DNA from: an uncultured Lachnospiraceae bacterium
GTDB lineage: Bacteria > Bacillota > Clostridia > Lachnospirales > Lachnospiraceae
Reading direction: 5' to 3'
DNA: 60,348 bases
Assembly (NCBI GenBank): GCA_947574135.1
Contig: CANPIM010000011.1
Location: 1 to 60,348, forward strand
Both the position numbers and the translations under genes were made by a program. The notes under the pieces were generated by a model, which saw nothing but the letters and a program-made list of their open reading frames with translations, had not been told where the DNA came from and ran no database searches. Below, piece after piece: positions 17,398-25,535 of the stretch (its first letter is position 1; the number at the start of each line of letters is the position of its first letter).

Positions 17398-18353
17398 CTA
17401 AGCTTTTTTTAATGCGGCCAGCTTTGCCGCCTCCAGAATTGCCTGGTACAGGTTTTCTTCATTTGCCAGATTTTGACCTGCAATGTTAAATGCGGTTCCG
17501 TGGCCTGTGGAGGTTCGTATGACAGGGACCCCACCAGCAGGGTAACGACATTTCCAAAGCCCAGCAATTTCATGGCCATATTGGCCTGGTCATGGTACAT
17601 GGCAATCACTGCGTCATAGGCTCCGTTTTTAGCCTCCACAAAAACAGTATCTGCAGGGACCGGTCCCATTACGCGGACCCCCTTCTCCCTGGCCTGCTCT
17701 ATTCCCGGAAGCATTTCATCCAATTCCTGCCTTCCAAACATTCCTCCTTCCCCGCAATGGGGATTCAGTGCAGATACTGCAATTACCGGCTGCTCCAGGG
17801 ATGTGATTTTTTTCAGCCCCTCATGAACCAGCATGATTCTTTCGTACACAGTCTCCCTTTTTACCTTTCGGCAGGCCTCCTCCAAAGAGCAGTGATTGCT
17901 GTACATGAAAACACGTATATCCCCCAGCAAAAGCAGCATCCCATAATTTTTGGAGCCTGTCATTTCCCCGATAATCTGGGTCTGTCCCTCATAATCATAG
18001 CCGGCCATCCGCATGGCCGCTTTATTCAGCGGCGCTGAAACCATAGCGTCTGCCCTCCCTTCCATACACATCTGACAAGCTTCTTTGGTATAATGCACTG
18101 CAGCCCGGCCGCAGCTTTTGCTCAATTTCCCAAATTCCCAGTTATCCATGTCAATGTCGCCATAATCCACCACATCTACAGTGCCAAAGGTCTCTCCGCC
18201 TTCCCCCTTGGAAACACACCGCACCTTCAGGGGCAGCCTGCAGCGCTCTATGATATCACCAATCATCCGCTCATCCCCTAAGACAAAAGGACGGCAGACA
18301 TCATAGACCTCTTGCCTTGGCGTCCTCTTGAGCCACATTTTTCTCAAAAACAT
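17398..18353 (-). pseudogene. pdxA2: PdxA2-like 4-phospho-threonate/erythronate dehydrogenase, truncated and frameshifted
   Basis: A PdxA-family dehydrogenase (NAD-dependent oxidation with decarboxylation to DHAP in acid sugar pathways). Recognisable blocks: VCRPFVLGD, SAPLNKAAMRMAGYDYEGQTQ, SNHCSLEEACR, NPHCGEGG, AMYHDQAN. Two defects: (1) the N-terminal 20-25 residues with the family motif MGDPAGIGPE are absent; the frame begins at an ATG without ribosome binding site next to an opposing promoter. (2) After FGNVVTLLVG the frame shifts at a run of four C on the plus strand (17529-17532); adding one base restores GVPVIRTSTGHGTAFNIAG and the normal end at the TAG 17398-17400. The GHTE metal motif reads GQTQ here, which may be a subfamily feature. 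Non-functional as it stands unless the frameshift is a sequencing error. Confidence 0.82.
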
Positions 18354-18354
18354 A

Positions 18355-18420
18355 TTGACAGATTTGTTATAAAGTGTTATGATTTGTTACGAAATGTGAA
18401 AATAATAACATTCCTTAACA
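18355..18420 (+). promoter_or_regulatory. Promoter of the second DeoR gene with a helically phased operator array
   Basis: TTGACA 18355-18360, 17-base spacer, TATGAT 18378-18383. TGTTAT occurs at 18365 and 18375, TGTTAC at 18385, and the inverted form ATAACA at 18405 and TTAACA at 18415; all begin on an exact 10-base grid. They cover the spacer, the -10 box and the start region, as expected for repression by a DeoR-type protein binding repeated half-sites on one face of the helix. Confidence 0.65.
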
Positions 18421-18432
18421 TGAGGAACCGCT

Positions 18433-19188
18433 ATGAATCAAATTCGCAGAGAGAGCATAGGAAAATACATTCAGGAAAAAGGAGCAGTCACCGTAAAGGA
18501 GATCAGCGCCCTTTTTCCTGATGTCAGTTTAATGACCATTCACCGGGATCTGGAGAAGCTGGAGGATGAGGGCCTCATTGTCCGGACCAGAGGCGGCGCC
18601 ATGCCGGCCTCTCAGTCCAACGGAACGGAGGCCAAGCTGGAGACTCGTATGCAGAGCAACGTGCGGGCCAAGCGGCAGATGGCCAAAAAGGCTCTCACGC
18701 TCATTGACGAGGGGAGCGCCGTATTCTTTGACGCGGGAACCTCCAATATGGCTCTGGTGCAGGCTTTGCCGGATATTGATTTAAACATTTTCACCACAGG
18801 CCCCAACATTGCCATGGAGCTTTCCCGTCTGACCAATCCCACCATCCATATGTGTGGGGGAACCTTAAACCGTTCCAATCAGGCAGTCTCCGGGGTGAGC
18901 ACCATTTCCATGCTGGAGGATATTAACATTGCCACAGCCTTTATCGGCGTATCCGGCTACACGCCGGAGGGAGGCTTTACCTGCGGCAAGGAGGAGGAAA
19001 TGCTGGTGAAGCGGCTGGTTATGAAAAAGGCTGCCCGGAAGGTGATCCTTATGGACAGCTCCAAATATGGGAAGATATTGCCCTATACCTTCGGAGATGT
19101 GGAGGATGCAGATTATGTGATCAGCGACGGAGAGCTTCCGGAGGAATTTGTCCGGCGGGCGGACGAGGCCGGTGTTATGATTATGTAG
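18433..19188 (+). CDS. DeoR-family transcriptional repressor (divergent from pdxA2 locus)
   Basis: 251 aa. Helix-turn-helix at residues 5-58 (IGKYIQEKGAVTVKEISALFPDVSLMTIHRDLEKLEDEGLIVRTRGGA), DeoRC effector domain with FFDAGTSNMALVQAL, MCGGTLNRSNQAVSG and ILMDSSKYGKI. It faces away from the damaged acid sugar genes and likely controlled them, itself, and perhaps the dehydrogenase complex genes, since the E2 gene follows 71 bases later without a clear promoter or terminator between. Start ATG 18433 has GAGGAA upstream. Confidence 0.9.
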   Translation: MNQIRRESIGKYIQEKGAVTVKEISALFPDVSLMTIHRDLEKLEDEGLIVRTRGGAMPASQSNGTEAKLETRMQSNVRAKRQMAKKALTLIDEGSAVFFDAGTSNMALVQALPDIDLNIFTTGPNIAMELSRLTNPTIHMCGGTLNRSNQAVSGVSTISMLEDINIATAFIGVSGYTPEGGFTCGKEEEMLVKRLVMKKAARKVILMDSSKYGKILPYTFGDVEDADYVISDGELPEEFVRRADEAGVMIM

Positions 19189-19259
19189 AGGGGCTTTGGC
19201 CGGTATGCTTATGGTAGTTATTAAATTTAAATAAAGAAAATGCAATGGAGGAATGAGAA

Positions 19260-21224
19260 ATGGCAGAAGGCGTATTGATGCCGAAAGCAGGAATCACCGT
19301 GGAAGAATGTGTGATTACCGAGTGGCTGAAGAAGAAGGGAGACCAGGTTGCGGTGGGCGATATCCTTTTCACCTACGAGACGGACAAAGCATCCTTTGAG
19401 TGCGAGTCCACGGCAGCCGGCGAGCTCCTGGAGATCTTCTATGAGGAGGGGGACGAGGTTCCGGTACTGGTGAATGTATGTGCGGTTGGAACACCAGGCG
19501 AGGACGTGTCTGCCCTGAAAAATGCAGCGCCGGGCGAGGCAGCTGCAGCAGCTCCGGCCCCTGCAGCAGCGCCGGCCGCGGCTCCTGCAGCTGCAGCACC
19601 CACAGGCCCGGTGGCCCAGGGCGTGCTGATGCCCAAGGCAGGGATTACTGTGGAGGAGTGCGTGATTACCGAGTGGGTAAAGAAAAAGGGAGACCAGGTA
19701 AAGGTAGGCGATATTCTGTTTACCTATGAGACGGACAAGGCATCCTTTGAGTGCGAATCTACCGCAGAGGGAACCTTGCTTGAGATCTTCTACGGAGACG
19801 GTGAGGAGGTTCCGGTACTGGTGAATGTGTGTGCCATCGGAAATCCGGGGGACAGCATTGAGGGAATCAAAGAGGGAACCGCTGCAGCGCCTGCAGCTTC
19901 GGCGGCAGAAGCGGCAGCGCCGGCCACAGCCCCCGCAGCGGCAGCACCCACAGGTCCGGTGGCTCAGGGCGTGTTGATGCCCAAGGCCGGAATTACCGTG
20001 GAGGAGTGCGTGATCTCCGAGTGGCTGAAAAAGAGGGGCGACCACATCAATGTGGGCGATGTGCTCTTTACCTATGAGACAGATAAGGCAGCTTTTGAGT
20101 GCGAGTCCACCGCAGAGGGAACCCTGCTTGAGATCTTCTATGAGGAGGGCGAGGAGGTTCCGGTGCTGGTGAATGTATGCGCCATCGGAAATCCGGGAGA
20201 CAGCATTGAGGGACTGAAGGAGGGCACCACGCCTGCGGCAGCAGAGGCAGCTCCTGCGGCAGCGGCAACAGCGGCGCCTGCGGCAGTGGCAGCAGCGGGA
20301 AATCCGGATGCCAAGGTATCTCCCAGAGCCAAGATGACGGCTCAGACTCTGGGCGTGGATGCTACCATGGCAGCGGCAACAGGACCTCACGGCCGAGTGA
20401 TCGAGCGGGATGTGCGGGCCCTTGCGGCAAGCCAGCCCCTGGGACAGCCGGAAGCCGTGGCAGCTCCTGCACCTGCACAGGCTCCCGCAGCGGCAGCCTC
20501 CACGCCTGTGGCAGCAGCAGAGCAGCCGGAGTATGTGGATGTGAAGTTCTCCGGCGTGAGAAAGGCCACAGCCAAGGCAATGGTGAAGTCCTTAAGCACC
20601 ATGGCGCAGCTGACCCATTACCATACCTTCGACGCCACGGCTCTGATGAACTTAAGAAAGCAGATCAAGGCAAACGGCGAGGCCATGGGAATGCCCAATA
20701 TTACCCTGAACGATATGGTTATGTTTGCAGTGACCCGGATTATTACCAACCACTCCGACCTGAACGCCATTATGCCGGAGGAGAATGTGCTGCGCAAATA
20801 TACCAATGTACATCTGGGAATGGCCGTGGATACCCCCAAGGGCCTTATGGTTCCCACCATCTTCAATGCTAACAAGATGAGCCTTACTGAGCTCTGCGTG
20901 GAGGCCAAGCGTCTGGCCAAGACCTGCCAGGAGGGCAAGGCAACTCCGGATATGCTGTCCGGCGCAAGCTTCACCGTATCCAATGTTGGATCCTTAGGCG
21001 TAGAGATGTTTACACCCGTAGTGAATCCGCCTCAGGTAGGCATTCTGGGTGTGTGCGGTATTACCACACGGGTGAAAGAGGTGAACGGAGAGATCAAGAC
21101 CTACCCGGCCATGGGTCTGTGCCTGTCCTACGACCACAGAGCTCTGGACGGAACGCCGGCCTCCAAGTTTATGAAGGAGCTGTGCAATGCTCTTGAGAAC
21201 TTCTCCCTCTTAATGATGAAATAA
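19260..21224 (+). CDS. Dihydrolipoyl acyltransferase (E2) with three lipoyl domains
   Basis: 654 aa, core of a 2-oxoacid dehydrogenase complex. Three nearly identical lipoyl domains (residues 1-82, 119-202, 236-320) each with the lipoylated lysine in ETDKA (K43, K160, K276), joined by Ala/Pro-rich swinging linkers. Then a peripheral-subunit binding domain (VSPRAKMTAQTLGVD...GPHGRVIERDV, about 353-387), another Ala/Pro linker and the acyltransferase domain (about 430-654) with SYDHRALDG, the catalytic His-Asp motif, near the end. Three lipoyl domains are as in E. coli AceF; one is usual in Firmicutes. GAGGAATGAG precedes the ATG. First gene of an E2-E3-E1-lplA cluster. Substrate (pyruvate, acetoin or branched-chain 2-oxoacid) cannot be fixed by eye. 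Confidence 0.93.
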   Translation: MAEGVLMPKAGITVEECVITEWLKKKGDQVAVGDILFTYETDKASFECESTAAGELLEIFYEEGDEVPVLVNVCAVGTPGEDVSALKNAAPGEAAAAAPAPAAAPAAAPAAAAPTGPVAQGVLMPKAGITVEECVITEWVKKKGDQVKVGDILFTYETDKASFECESTAEGTLLEIFYGDGEEVPVLVNVCAIGNPGDSIEGIKEGTAAAPAASAAEAAAPATAPAAAAPTGPVAQGVLMPKAGITVEECVISEWLKKRGDHINVGDVLFTYETDKAAFECESTAEGTLLEIFYEEGEEVPVLVNVCAIGNPGDSIEGLKEGTTPAAAEAAPAAAATAAPAAVAAAGNPDAKVSPRAKMTAQTLGVDATMAAATGPHGRVIERDVRALAASQPLGQPEAVAAPAPAQAPAAAASTPVAAAEQPEYVDVKFSGVRKATAKAMVKSLSTMAQLTHYHTFDATALMNLRKQIKANGEAMGMPNITLNDMVMFAVTRIITNHSDLNAIMPEENVLRKYTNVHLGMAVDTPKGLMVPTIFNANKMSLTELCVEAKRLAKTCQEGKATPDMLSGASFTVSNVGSLGVEMFTPVVNPPQVGILGVCGITTRVKEVNGEIKTYPAMGLCLSYDHRALDGTPASKFMKELCNALENFSLLMMK

Positions 21225-21348
21225 TACAGCAAAGTGAAACTCTAAGTCAGCATTTTTAGCATCTGCCCGTACAAGGCCCGGAAAGAACTTCTTCCAGACA
21301 TAGGGGCCCAGGGGGGCGGATGCGGAACATAAAATCGGAGAGGCTAAT

Positions 21349-22713
21349 ATGACAAAATCAGACGTACTGGTACTGGGCGGAGGCCCGGGCGGATATCTGG
21401 CAGCAGAGCGGGCGGCCCAGGGGGGCAAGAAGGTTACCCTGATTGAGAAGCGTGCCCTGGGCGGCACCTGCCTGAACGAGGGCTGCGTGCCCTCCAAAGC
21501 GCTGCTGAATTCCGGCAAATTATACGAGCACGCCAAAGACAGCGCCGCTTTCGGCGTAATTGCAGAACATGTAACCATTGACCATGCCAAGGTAGTGGCC
21601 CGCAAGGACAAGGTGGTAAAAACCCTGGTGTCCGGCGTGGGAGCCACCATGGCTGCCCACGGGGTGAATGTGGTTATGGCTGATGGCTTTATCAAGGGCC
21701 AGACAGCCGACGGCTTTGTGGTGGAGGCCGGGGGAGAGGAATACGCAGGCGACAAGCTGATTCTGGCCTGCGGCTCCGTGCCTGTGGTTCCCCCCATTCC
21801 GGGACTTCGGGAGGGCGTGGAGAGCGGCTTTGTTATGACGAACCGGGAGATCCTGGACATGAAAACCCTTCCCAAGAACCTGGTGGTCATCGGCGGCGGC
21901 GTCATCGGCCTGGAGCTGGCTTCCTATTTCAGTATGATAGGGGTGCCGGTAACGGTTATCGAGATGCTGGATAAGATTGCCGGCCCCACGGAGAAGGAAG
22001 TGTCTGCGCTCCTCCTTAAGGAGTACAAGAAAAAGGGCATTGATTTCAAGCTTTCCTGCAAGGTAACCCAGGTTGGCAAGGATTACGTTATGTACGAGGA
22101 GGCCGGAGAGAATAAAAAGGTGGAGGCTGAGGTGGTTCTCTGCTGCATCGGACGCAGGGCCTTTACCCAGAACATAGGAATCGAAAACCTGAATGTGTAC
22201 ATGGAGCGGGGGGCTGTGGTCACAGACGAGCATATGCAGACCAGCGTAGCCGGCGTCTATGCAGTGGGCGATGTGAACGGAAAGCTTATGCTGGCCCACA
22301 CCGCATACCGGGAGGCCGAGGTGGCTGTAAACCATATTCTTGGGAAAAAGGATTTTATGCGCTACAATGCCATCCCCTCCGTAATCTACACCAACCCGGA
22401 GATCGCCAGCGTAGGCGAGACCGAGGAGAGCGCCAGGGCCAAGGGGCTGGAGGTAAGAAGCGTCAAGGCCTCCATGAAAATGTCCGGCCGCTATCTGGCG
22501 GAGGTGGAGAAGGGCGACGGCTTCTGTAAGCTGATTATCGATACCAAGAAAAACTGCCTGGTAGGCTGCCATATGATTGGAAGCTACACCTCGGAAATGA
22601 TTTACGGGGCAGCGCTGATGATTGAAAAGCAGATGCCCATCGAGCAGATCAAAGAGCTGGTATTCCCCCACCCCACAGTCTGCGAGGTTATCCGGGAAGC
22701 GCTCTTTGCGTAA
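21349..22713 (+). CDS. lpdA: Dihydrolipoyl dehydrogenase (E3)
   Basis: 454 aa flavoprotein. N-terminal FAD motif VLGGGPGGYLAAERA, redox disulfide GGTCLNEGCVPSK (C41, C46), NAD motif VIGGGVIGLELAS, second FAD motif GVYAVGDVNG, and the dimer-interface catalytic pair HPTVCE (H441, E446). It reoxidises the lipoyl groups of the E2 encoded upstream. GGAGAGG precedes ATG 21349. The 124-base gap from E2 shows no promoter, hairpin or ORF that I can support. No odd features in the protein. Confidence 0.95.
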   Translation: MTKSDVLVLGGGPGGYLAAERAAQGGKKVTLIEKRALGGTCLNEGCVPSKALLNSGKLYEHAKDSAAFGVIAEHVTIDHAKVVARKDKVVKTLVSGVGATMAAHGVNVVMADGFIKGQTADGFVVEAGGEEYAGDKLILACGSVPVVPPIPGLREGVESGFVMTNREILDMKTLPKNLVVIGGGVIGLELASYFSMIGVPVTVIEMLDKIAGPTEKEVSALLLKEYKKKGIDFKLSCKVTQVGKDYVMYEEAGENKKVEAEVVLCCIGRRAFTQNIGIENLNVYMERGAVVTDEHMQTSVAGVYAVGDVNGKLMLAHTAYREAEVAVNHILGKKDFMRYNAIPSVIYTNPEIASVGETEESARAKGLEVRSVKASMKMSGRYLAEVEKGDGFCKLIIDTKKNCLVGCHMIGSYTSEMIYGAALMIEKQMPIEQIKELVFPHPTVCEVIREALFA

Positions 22714-22726
22714 GCAAAGCCATGCA

Positions 22727-22779
22727 CCGGAGAAAAATGGTGAAAAATTCTGCTTGCAGAAATTCTCCGGCGCTTTTTC
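22727..22779 (+). terminator. Hairpin with T-tract after lpdA
   Basis: Outer stem CCGGAGAA/TTCTCCGG (22727-22734, 22763-22770) with an inner stem TTCTGC/GCAGAA, followed by CGCTTTTTCTCC. A probable terminator or processing site inside the cluster, separating the E2-E3 transcript from E1. Confidence 0.65.
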
Positions 22780-22810
22780 TCCGGTATAGGGCGCAGCCCG
22801 ACAGCGAGAT

Positions 22811-22875
22811 GTAGCGAAGCGAAATCGAGCTGCAAGGCGAAGTCAAGTAGCGAAGCAAAATCGAGCTGCATGGCG
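22811..22875 (+). repeat. Two tandem 29-nt imperfect repeats upstream of the E1 gene
   Basis: Copies 22811-22839 and 22847-22875 (GTAGCGAAGC[G/A]AAATCGAGCTGCA...) differ at two positions and are separated by 7 bases. They lie in the 226-base E3-E1 gap, within a GC-rich stretch unlike ordinary leader sequence. Function unknown; dispersed-repeat origin is possible. Confidence 0.7.
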
Positions 22876-22939
22876 CAAATAGAGGAACATGTTAAATATC
22901 CGCACAATCTGCGGAGTAAATAAAAAGGAGATAATAGAA

Positions 22940-25423
22940 ATGCCAAAGTCACTGTATATTGATCCAGACAAAATGCGTGCAGAGGGAAAAATCACATTTA
23001 AGGACATCCCCATCAACGTTTACAAGAAATCCGTGAAGGAGGAGCTGGAGGAAGGAAACTTTACCAAGGAGGATCTGATCCGTATTTTCCGGGATATGAC
23101 CATTTGCCGGGAGTTTGAGGATATGCTGAATCAGATCAAGACCCAGGCCAGATATGCGGATGTGGATACCACCTATCCGGGACCTGCCCATCTGTCTCTG
23201 GGACAGGAGGCAGCAGCCGTAGGCGAGGCTTATCTGCTGAACAAGGAGGACTTTACCTTCGGTAGCCACAGAAGCCACAGCGAGATCCTGGCAAAATGCC
23301 TGTCCTGTATCCAGAAGCTGGATGACAAGGAGCTTATGGAGGATATGGAGAACTTCTTCGATGGCAAGACCCTGAAGGCTATCCAGACAGTTACCAAATC
23401 CGACGGGGATGTGAAGGAGCTGGCCATTGAGTTTATTGTTTACGGCGCTCTGGCCGAGCTGTTTGCCCGGGAGAACGGTTTCCACAAGGGATTGGGCGGA
23501 TCCATGCATGCCTTCTTCCTGCCCTTTGGCGTGTACCCCAACAATGCATTGGTAGGCGGCTCTGCCACCATTTCCACCGGTGCGGCCCTGTTTAAGAAAT
23601 GCAATGACAAGAAGGGCGTGGTAGTGGCCAACTTAGGCGACGGCTCCATGGGCCGGGGACCTGTGTGGGAGGCTCTTTCCTTTGCAACCATGGATCAGTA
23701 TCGGACTCTGTGGGAGGAAGGAAGAAAGGGCGGACTTCCCCTGATCTTTAACATTAACAACAATAGCTATGGTATGGGCGGACAGACCTACGGGGAAACC
23801 ATGGGCTACGGTGAGCTGGCCCGTATGGGAGCCGGCGTAACCGAGAGCCAGCTGCACGCAGAGCGTGTGGACGGATACAATCCTCTGGCTGTTATCGATG
23901 CATATCGTCGGAAAATGCCCCTGGTAAAGAGTGGCGAGGGCCCCGTATTCCTGGATGTGGTAACCTATCGTCTCTTAGGCCACTCCACCTCCGACCAGAA
24001 TGCATACCGCACCAAGGAGGAGATCGAGGCCTGGAGAGCGCAGGATCCGTTGGTAACCTACCGGAAGGCTCTGGTAGAGGCCGGTGTGGCAGAGGACAGC
24101 GTATTTGAGGAGATCTGGGCAAAGACCAAGGAGAGAATGGCACGTATCTGCCGTCTGGCTGCCGATAAGGAAGCTTCTCCCTACCTTGACTTTGACAAGG
24201 ATCCGGCTATCATTGAGCGCCTGATGTACAACAACGGCAAGCAGCGCAGCATGGACACCACCAGAGAGCCCTCTGTGACAGGTCCCAAGGAGAGCTGCAA
24301 GCGCTACACGGATATTCAGAAGAAGGTGCGGACGCACTATGATGCCAGCGGCAAGGAGGTTAGCTCCATGAAGCGCTACAACATCCGTGATGCCATCTTT
24401 GAGCCCATGTTCAACAAATATTATGAGGATCCCACCCTTATCGCCTATGGTGAGGATGTGCGTGACTGGGGCGGCGCCTTTGCCGTGTACCGTGGATTCA
24501 CGGATGTGATTCCTTATTCCAGACTGTTCAATTCTCCCATCTCCGAGTCTGCTATCGTGGGCACGGCTGTTGGATACACCATGTGCGGTGGCCGGGCTGT
24601 GGTAGAGCTGATGTATGCGGACTTTATCGGCTGCTGCGGCGATGAGATTTTCAACCAGATGGCTAAATGGCAGGCCATGAGCGCCGGCATCCTGAAAATG
24701 CCTCTGATTCTCCGTGTGTCCGTTGGTTCCAAGTACGGCGCACAGCATTCTCAGGACTGGACCTCCATGTGTGCCCATGTACCGGGACTGAAGGTTTGCT
24801 TCCCGGCCACTCCCTACGAGGCCAAGGGTCTGATGCAGGCAGCCTTAAACGGAACGGATCCGGTGGTATTCTTTGAGAGCCAGAGAATCTACGATATCGG
24901 TGAGAAATTCCATGAGGGCGGCGTTCCTGAGGAGGAGTACGAGATCCAGATCGGTGATGTGGATGTGCTGAAGCCCGGCTCTGACATTACCATGCTGACC
25001 ATTGGCGCAACCCTGTATCGTGCTATGGATGCAGTGAAGGAGCTGGAGGAGAAGTATGGTCTGTCTGTAGAGGTTATCAACCTCCACAGCCTGGCGCCCC
25101 TGGATTACACCAAGATCATTGAGTCTGTGAAGAAAACCGGCAAGGTGGTTATGGCCTCCGATGCCTGCGCAAGAGGCTCCTTCCTGGACGAGGTGGCAAA
25201 GAACATCACAGAACTGGCGTTCGACTATCTGGATGCACCGCCTGTTATCGTAGGCGCACAGAACTGGATTACGCCTCCCTTTGAGTATGATCACTATTTC
25301 TTCCCCCAGAAGGAGTGGATTCTGGATGCAATCAACGAGAAGATTGTTCCTCTGGAGGGCTACAAGCCGGTGACCAACGTAACGGCCGTAGAGCAGATGA
25401 GAAAGCTGAAGCTGGGTGTATAA
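22940..25423 (+). CDS. Fused alpha-beta E1 component of a 2-oxoacid dehydrogenase
   Basis: 827 aa, thiamine diphosphate-dependent. Residues about 30-440 are the alpha-type half with GGSMHAFF, the ThDP motif GDGSMGRGPVWE...NINNNSYGM (from about residue 233) and YRLLGHSTSDQNAYRT. Residues about 475-827 are the beta-type half (EDVRDWGGAFAVYRGF, LMYADFIGCCGDEIFNQMAKW, GATLYRAMDAVKEL). Such single-chain E1s occur for pyruvate-like and branched-chain 2-oxoacid dehydrogenases. Start ATG 22940 is chosen because AAGGAGAT lies 9 bases upstream; the frame extends to 22889 without a ribosome binding site. It supplies the decarboxylase of the complex whose E2 and E3 lie upstream. Anaerobic clostridia usually rely on pyruvate:ferredoxin oxidoreductase, so this complex is notable. 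Confidence 0.92.
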   Translation: MPKSLYIDPDKMRAEGKITFKDIPINVYKKSVKEELEEGNFTKEDLIRIFRDMTICREFEDMLNQIKTQARYADVDTTYPGPAHLSLGQEAAAVGEAYLLNKEDFTFGSHRSHSEILAKCLSCIQKLDDKELMEDMENFFDGKTLKAIQTVTKSDGDVKELAIEFIVYGALAELFARENGFHKGLGGSMHAFFLPFGVYPNNALVGGSATISTGAALFKKCNDKKGVVVANLGDGSMGRGPVWEALSFATMDQYRTLWEEGRKGGLPLIFNINNNSYGMGGQTYGETMGYGELARMGAGVTESQLHAERVDGYNPLAVIDAYRRKMPLVKSGEGPVFLDVVTYRLLGHSTSDQNAYRTKEEIEAWRAQDPLVTYRKALVEAGVAEDSVFEEIWAKTKERMARICRLAADKEASPYLDFDKDPAIIERLMYNNGKQRSMDTTREPSVTGPKESCKRYTDIQKKVRTHYDASGKEVSSMKRYNIRDAIFEPMFNKYYEDPTLIAYGEDVRDWGGAFAVYRGFTDVIPYSRLFNSPISESAIVGTAVGYTMCGGRAVVELMYADFIGCCGDEIFNQMAKWQAMSAGILKMPLILRVSVGSKYGAQHSQDWTSMCAHVPGLKVCFPATPYEAKGLMQAALNGTDPVVFFESQRIYDIGEKFHEGGVPEEEYEIQIGDVDVLKPGSDITMLTIGATLYRAMDAVKELEEKYGLSVEVINLHSLAPLDYTKIIESVKKTGKVVMASDACARGSFLDEVAKNITELAFDYLDAPPVIVGAQNWITPPFEYDHYFFPQKEWILDAINEKIVPLEGYKPVTNVTAVEQMRKLKLGV

Positions 25424-25470
25424 AGATTAATAAAAGCAGAAGAGGTAAATCTGCAAGCAGGATAAACCAG

Positions 25471-25501
25471 AGAACAGGGCGGGATATTCCCGCCCTGTTC
25501 T
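25471..25501 (+). terminator. Strong hairpin between E1 and lplA without T-tract
   Basis: Perfect 14-bp stem AGAACAGGGCGGGA / TCCCGCCCTGTTCT with a 3-base loop. No run of T follows (ATAAGAGG), so it may stabilise or process the mRNA rather than end it. Confidence 0.5.
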
Positions 25502-25535
25502 ATAAGAGGCAGGCGAAAAAGAGGAGGAGACCCAC

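Noticed and set aside
19260..20230. Triple repeat considered as a non-coding tandem array or CRISPR-like element
   Set aside because: The repeats are in frame and encode complete lipoyl domains with the lysine motif; spacers are Ala/Pro linkers, not unique spacers.
19227..20390. 387-aa Cys/Arg/His-rich minus-strand frame
   Set aside because: It is the complement of the triple lipoyl domain repeats and Ala/Pro linkers; its repetition is a shadow of the E2 repeats.
21225..21348. Possible small minus-strand peptide in the E2-E3 gap
   Set aside because: An open stretch exists but has no start, ribosome binding site or recognisable family.
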